Source: Caldifarciminota bacterium 4484_100
GTDB taxonomy: Bacteria > Hydrothermota > Tepidihabitantia > SM23-42
Reading direction: 5' to 3'
DNA: 16,013 bases
NCBI GenBank assembly: GCA_002049785.1
Contig: MUKB01000075.1
Coordinates: forward strand, 1 to 16,013
Below, piece by piece: positions 14,396 through 16,013 of this stretch (position 1 is the stretch's first letter; each line of letters opens with the position of its first letter). The position numbers were made by a program, and so were the translations under genes. The notes beneath the pieces are model-generated. The model was not told the DNA's origin, ran no database searches, and saw only the letters and a program-made list of their open reading frames with translations.

Positions 14396-15319
14396 TCAGT
14401 CGATGATATTCGATGCGAAACTTATATACTTTGCAGGATTAACCTTCACCCCGGAGACATGAACCTCATAATGGAGGTGAGAACAGGTCGTCCTTCCAGT
14501 GGCTCCAACCCGGGCGATTGCCTGACCCCTTTTAACAAAGTCACCCGGTTTTACCAGAATACTGCTACAATGGGCATATCGGGTTCGAAAACCATATCCA
14601 TGATCGATATCTACCATCAATCCATAGCCATGATTCCAGCCCACATATGATACAACCCCGTCCGCAGTGGCATAGATAAGGGTTCCCTTGGGTGCACCAA
14701 TATCCACCCCCCAGTGCATTCTTATCGTCTTCTTATCAATGGGGTCAACGCGATATCCAAATCCAGAGCCGATTCTATGACCGGGAACCGGATTAATCGA
14801 TGGTATATGGGACCAGAGCTGAAAATCCTTCTGCTGTTTCTGGTACAACTGAACAAGGCTTGTCTTACGCAGCATACACTTACCCTTCAAGATATCGAGG
14901 GATTCATAGATCTCATCAAGCCTGCGATTAATACAATTAGAGATAGATTCACTGATGGGTTTATACTTCTTACCACCAATACCCATTGACCAGATATCAG
15001 GATGGATATAGGCCATTTGCCAGTATGTCCGTTCCCGATTGTCCTGGGCGATAAAACTGTTAAACCGATCTTCAGTGTACTTAAGATATTGCCTCAATGA
15101 ATCGAGTTTTCTTAATAGTTTTTCATGCTCCACTTCCTGTTGTTGAAGTTCAAAGTGTGAATATGTCCTTTGAATATTATAGATAAAAAGGGTCAAAGTT
15201 GAAATAAATAAGACTACAAAGATGACCACCCCGGCTACGGCCAATCCGAAGGAAAGCCTTATATTGCGCTGAAAATTACGGCGCTTTGAGATAAGGATTA
15301 TGTCGATAAAATTCCCCAT
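14396..15319 (-). CDS. M23 metallopeptidase, membrane-anchored peptidoglycan hydrolase
   Basis: A zinc endopeptidase of the LytM/NlpD-type fold acting on peptidoglycan cross-links, or a degenerate activator; here the zinc site is complete. Layout of 307 residues: basic N-terminus (SKRRNFQR), one transmembrane helix (about 22-47), a coiled-coil stretch (about 55-90), a linker, then the M23 domain (about 178-300). Zinc ligands are H202 and D206 (HWGVD) and H283 (HLH); the catalytic histidines are H250 (RYAH) and H281. The preceding GSGFGYRVDPI (184-194) is the usual lead-in. The active domain is therefore periplasmic. The ATG at 15319 lies 8 nt after a perfect -10 box, giving a leader of 1-2 nt without a Shine-Dalgarno. 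No truncation seen. Confidence 0.92.
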   Translation of the reverse strand: MGNFIDIILISKRRNFQRNIRLSFGLAVAGVVIFVVLFISTLTLFIYNIQRTYSHFELQQQEVEHEKLLRKLDSLRQYLKYTEDRFNSFIAQDNRERTYWQMAYIHPDIWSMGIGGKKYKPISESISNCINRRLDEIYESLDILKGKCMLRKTSLVQLYQKQQKDFQLWSHIPSINPVPGHRIGSGFGYRVDPIDKKTIRMHWGVDIGAPKGTLIYATADGVVSYVGWNHGYGLMVDIDHGYGFRTRYAHCSSILVKPGDFVKRGQAIARVGATGRTTCSHLHYEVHVSGVKVNPAKYISFASNIID

Positions 15320-15327
15320 AGGATGAA

Positions 15328-15355
15328 ATTATATAAAAAATTTGCAATATGTCAA
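15328..15355 (-). promoter_or_regulatory. Promoter of the M23 gene (near-leaderless)
   Basis: Minus strand: perfect -35 TTGACA (15350-15355), 16-bp spacer, perfect -10 TATAAT (15328-15333). The ATG follows after 8 nt. Confidence 0.88.
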
Positions 15356-15413
15356 GAAGAATCATATCTGCCTGCGGCAGGGGAAAATACAGCCATAGGC
15401 GTCCTGCCCCGTC

Positions 15414-15425
15414 GTTCAGAATGAC
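15414..15425 (-). repeat. Half copy of the REP-like palindrome
   Basis: GTTCAGAATGAC is identical to one arm plus flank of the palindrome at 4740-4766; the other arm is absent. Confidence 0.55.
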
Positions 15426-15431
15426 ATCTTT

Positions 15432-15503
15432 CTCGTTCCTCTGGTTTCTCTGGTTTGTCTGGTTTCTCTCGTTTCTCTGGTTTCTCTCGTTTATCTCGTT
15501 TTT
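15432..15503 (+). repeat. 9-nt tandem array, unit CTGGTTTCT
   Basis: Eight consecutive 9-nt units of form CT[GC]GTT[TC][CAGT]T with no spacing. It is the same unit as the array at 4649-4728, and a four-unit satellite follows at 15633-15668. A period of 9 keeps reading frame, which creates a spurious N-Q/E-R repeat protein on the minus strand. Confidence 0.88.
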
Positions 15504-15507
15504 TTTT

Positions 15508-15534
15508 GTCATGCTGAACTTGGTTCAGCATCTC
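15508..15534 (+). repeat. REP-like palindrome, copy 3
   Basis: ATGCTGAAC and GTTCAGCAT form a 9-bp stem around TTG, flanked by GTC and CTC. Its arms are the same as copy 1 at 4601, without the loop insertion. Confidence 0.82.
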
Positions 15535-15572
15535 TTTTTTAATTCTTTTCCAATAACTTTTAACTTAATTTT

Positions 15573-15599
15573 GAGACCCTGAAACAAGTTCAGGGTGAC
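15573..15599 (-). repeat. REP-like palindrome, copy 4
   Basis: ACCCTGAA and TTCAGGGT pair around ACAAG, flanked by GAG and GAC. It is inverted relative to copy 3 and carries paired changes in both arms. Confidence 0.82.
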
Positions 15600-15607
15600 A
15601 TTTTTTC

Positions 15608-15668
15608 AATTCCGAAATCCGAAATGGTTTTTCTGGTTTCTCTGGTTTATCCTGTTTTTCTGATTTTT
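15608..15668 (+). repeat. CCGAAATC motif followed by a short 9-nt array
   Basis: AATTCCGAAATCCGAAATGG occupies 15608-15627 and recurs exactly at 15769-15788; a shorter version is near 4905-4917. Four 9-nt units like CTGGTTTCT follow at 15633-15668. Confidence 0.75.
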
Positions 15669-15709
15669 TAATCACTTTTTCCTTTTTACTTTTTACTTTA
15701 ATTATGAAA

Positions 15710-15788
15710 ATGACTCAATAACTCGATGACTAACGATTTTCTAATAACTCAATGACTAAATCTTTTCCAATTCCGAAATCCGAAATGG
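15710..15788 (+). repeat. 8-nt array (ATGACTCA) ending in CCGAAATG
   Basis: Units ATGACTCA, ATAACTCG and ATGACTAA, then a spacer and two more units, then the 20-nt CCGAAATC-type motif. This is the same order as in the left cassette (4780-4917), and again directly upstream of a consensus promoter. Confidence 0.78.
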
Positions 15789-15800
15789 TGTTCTTTACCC

Positions 15801-15828
15801 TTGACAATTTTGAAATTTTTATTATAAT
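15801..15828 (+). promoter_or_regulatory. Promoter at the right edge
   Basis: Perfect -35 TTGACA (15801-15806), 16-bp spacer, perfect -10 TATAAT (15823-15828), oriented toward the window end. Expected start near 15835. Confidence 0.85.
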
Positions 15829-15852
15829 AAGACAGGTATAGAGGAGACAGGT

Positions 15853-15996
15853 ATGGTGATTTATCTTAAAAATGTCGAGAGAGGGCTCTCTCTCTCTCGA
15901 GAGTATTTGTTAATCCTTCTGGTGAGACAAGGGCGGGCAACCTTGCCTCAGGCAGGTAGGCGCTGTCTGAGGCAAAGTAAAAGCCTTTGGTCGTAA
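15853..15996 (+). CDS. Possible 47-residue hypothetical protein
   Basis: ATG at 15853 preceded by GAGGAG (15841-15846) at a good 6-nt spacing, about 18 nt after the predicted transcription start. The frame encodes MVIYLKNVERGLSLSREYLL, then ILLVRQGRATLPQAGRRCLR and QSKSLWS, and stops at TAA 15994-15996. The protein is basic with a hydrophobic middle; I recognise no family. Caution: two hairpins lie inside the frame, a 9-bp stem TCGAGAGAG/CTCTCTCGA (15875-15900) and a 13-bp stem at 15943-15975. The region may therefore instead be a structured leader for the gene whose ribosome binding site is at the window edge. Either way it is transcribed from the strong promoter upstream. Confidence 0.45.
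   Translation: MVIYLKNVERGLSLSREYLLILLVRQGRATLPQAGRRCLRQSKSLWS
15943..15975 (+). repeat. 13-bp stem hairpin
   Basis: TTGCCTCAGGCAG (15943-15955) pairs with CTGTCTGAGGCAA (15963-15975) around a 7-nt loop, with one G-U pair. It has no T-run after it, so it is not a classic terminator. Confidence 0.75.
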
Positions 15997-16005
15997 ATCA
16001 TCAGC

Positions 16006-16013
16006 AAGGAGGT
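16006..16013 (+). promoter_or_regulatory. Shine-Dalgarno of a gene beyond the window
   Basis: AAGGAGGT is a full-strength ribosome binding site at the last bases, 9 nt after the small frame's stop. The coding sequence it serves would start just outside the window. Confidence 0.6.

Noticed and set aside
15276..15512. 78-codon minus-strand frame encoding an N-Q/E-R repeat protein
   Set aside because: Its repeat part is just the 9-nt array translated in frame, and the rest overlaps the M23 promoter and start; no ribosome binding site or family.
15829..16013. c-di-GMP-I (GEMM) riboswitch
   Set aside because: Only short sequence likenesses, with a poor fit to the P1 helices, and a well-placed ribosome binding site and open frame overlap it.
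1..16013. tRNA, rRNA or other standard RNA genes
   Set aside because: No cloverleaf with conserved T-loop bases and no rRNA, tmRNA, SRP or RNase P signatures were seen on either strand; read by eye only.

Overview
The window reads like ordinary chromosome from an uncultured Gram-negative-type bacterium. It has an LpxL/M-type acyltransferase, a PorV/PorQ-like outer-membrane barrel, Asp-box and PQQ-like propeller exoproteins and a Por-secretion-type C-terminal tail. Long intergenic spacers carry low-complexity tandem repeats. Together these resemble candidate phylum WOR-3 or a related FCB-type lineage. That placement is inference from style and could not be searched.

Layout. 66-4124 (minus): a compact operon of aminotransferase, acyltransferase, dUTPase, GT4 glycosyltransferase and MFS transporter. 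4131-4204: back-to-back divergent promoters. 4210-4476 (plus): remnant of a small protein plus nucleotidyltransferase pair, followed by a 479-bp element with terminal inverted repeats filled with short repeats (4477-4955). 5003-7436 (plus): leucyl aminopeptidase and a barrel-TPR protein. 7461-15319 (minus): M23 endopeptidase, PQQ-like propeller protein, Asp-box exoprotein, aspartate-semialdehyde dehydrogenase, a DUF401-type membrane protein, a metallophosphoesterase and an MTA/SAH nucleosidase. 15356-16013: a second repeat cassette, a strong promoter, a 47-codon reading frame containing two hairpins, and a ribosome binding site at the window edge.

Two patterns stand out. First, seven promoters share -35/-10 boxes close to TTGACA and TATAAT, and all have exactly 16 bp between the boxes. 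At four of them the ATG lies 5-8 nt after the -10 box, so those transcripts should be essentially leaderless. Two others have the -35 box overlapping the stop codon of the gene upstream.

Second, many otherwise clean genes lack an internal piece. The glycosyltransferase, acyltransferase and aspartate-semialdehyde dehydrogenase keep recognisable N- and C-terminal parts in different frames with the middle gone. The aminotransferase lacks its conserved NPTG segment in frame, and the MFS protein lacks TM6 in frame and has no usable start codon. The Asp-box protein is frameshifted and the small-protein/nucleotidyltransferase pair is broken. There is little other decay, so the lesions are either recent deletions or mis-joins in the assembly. 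Raw reads would decide.

I did not find a convincing new defence or biosynthetic system. The best leads are the uniform promoter and leaderless architecture, the modular repeat cassette with a covarying palindrome, and the clustered internal deletions.
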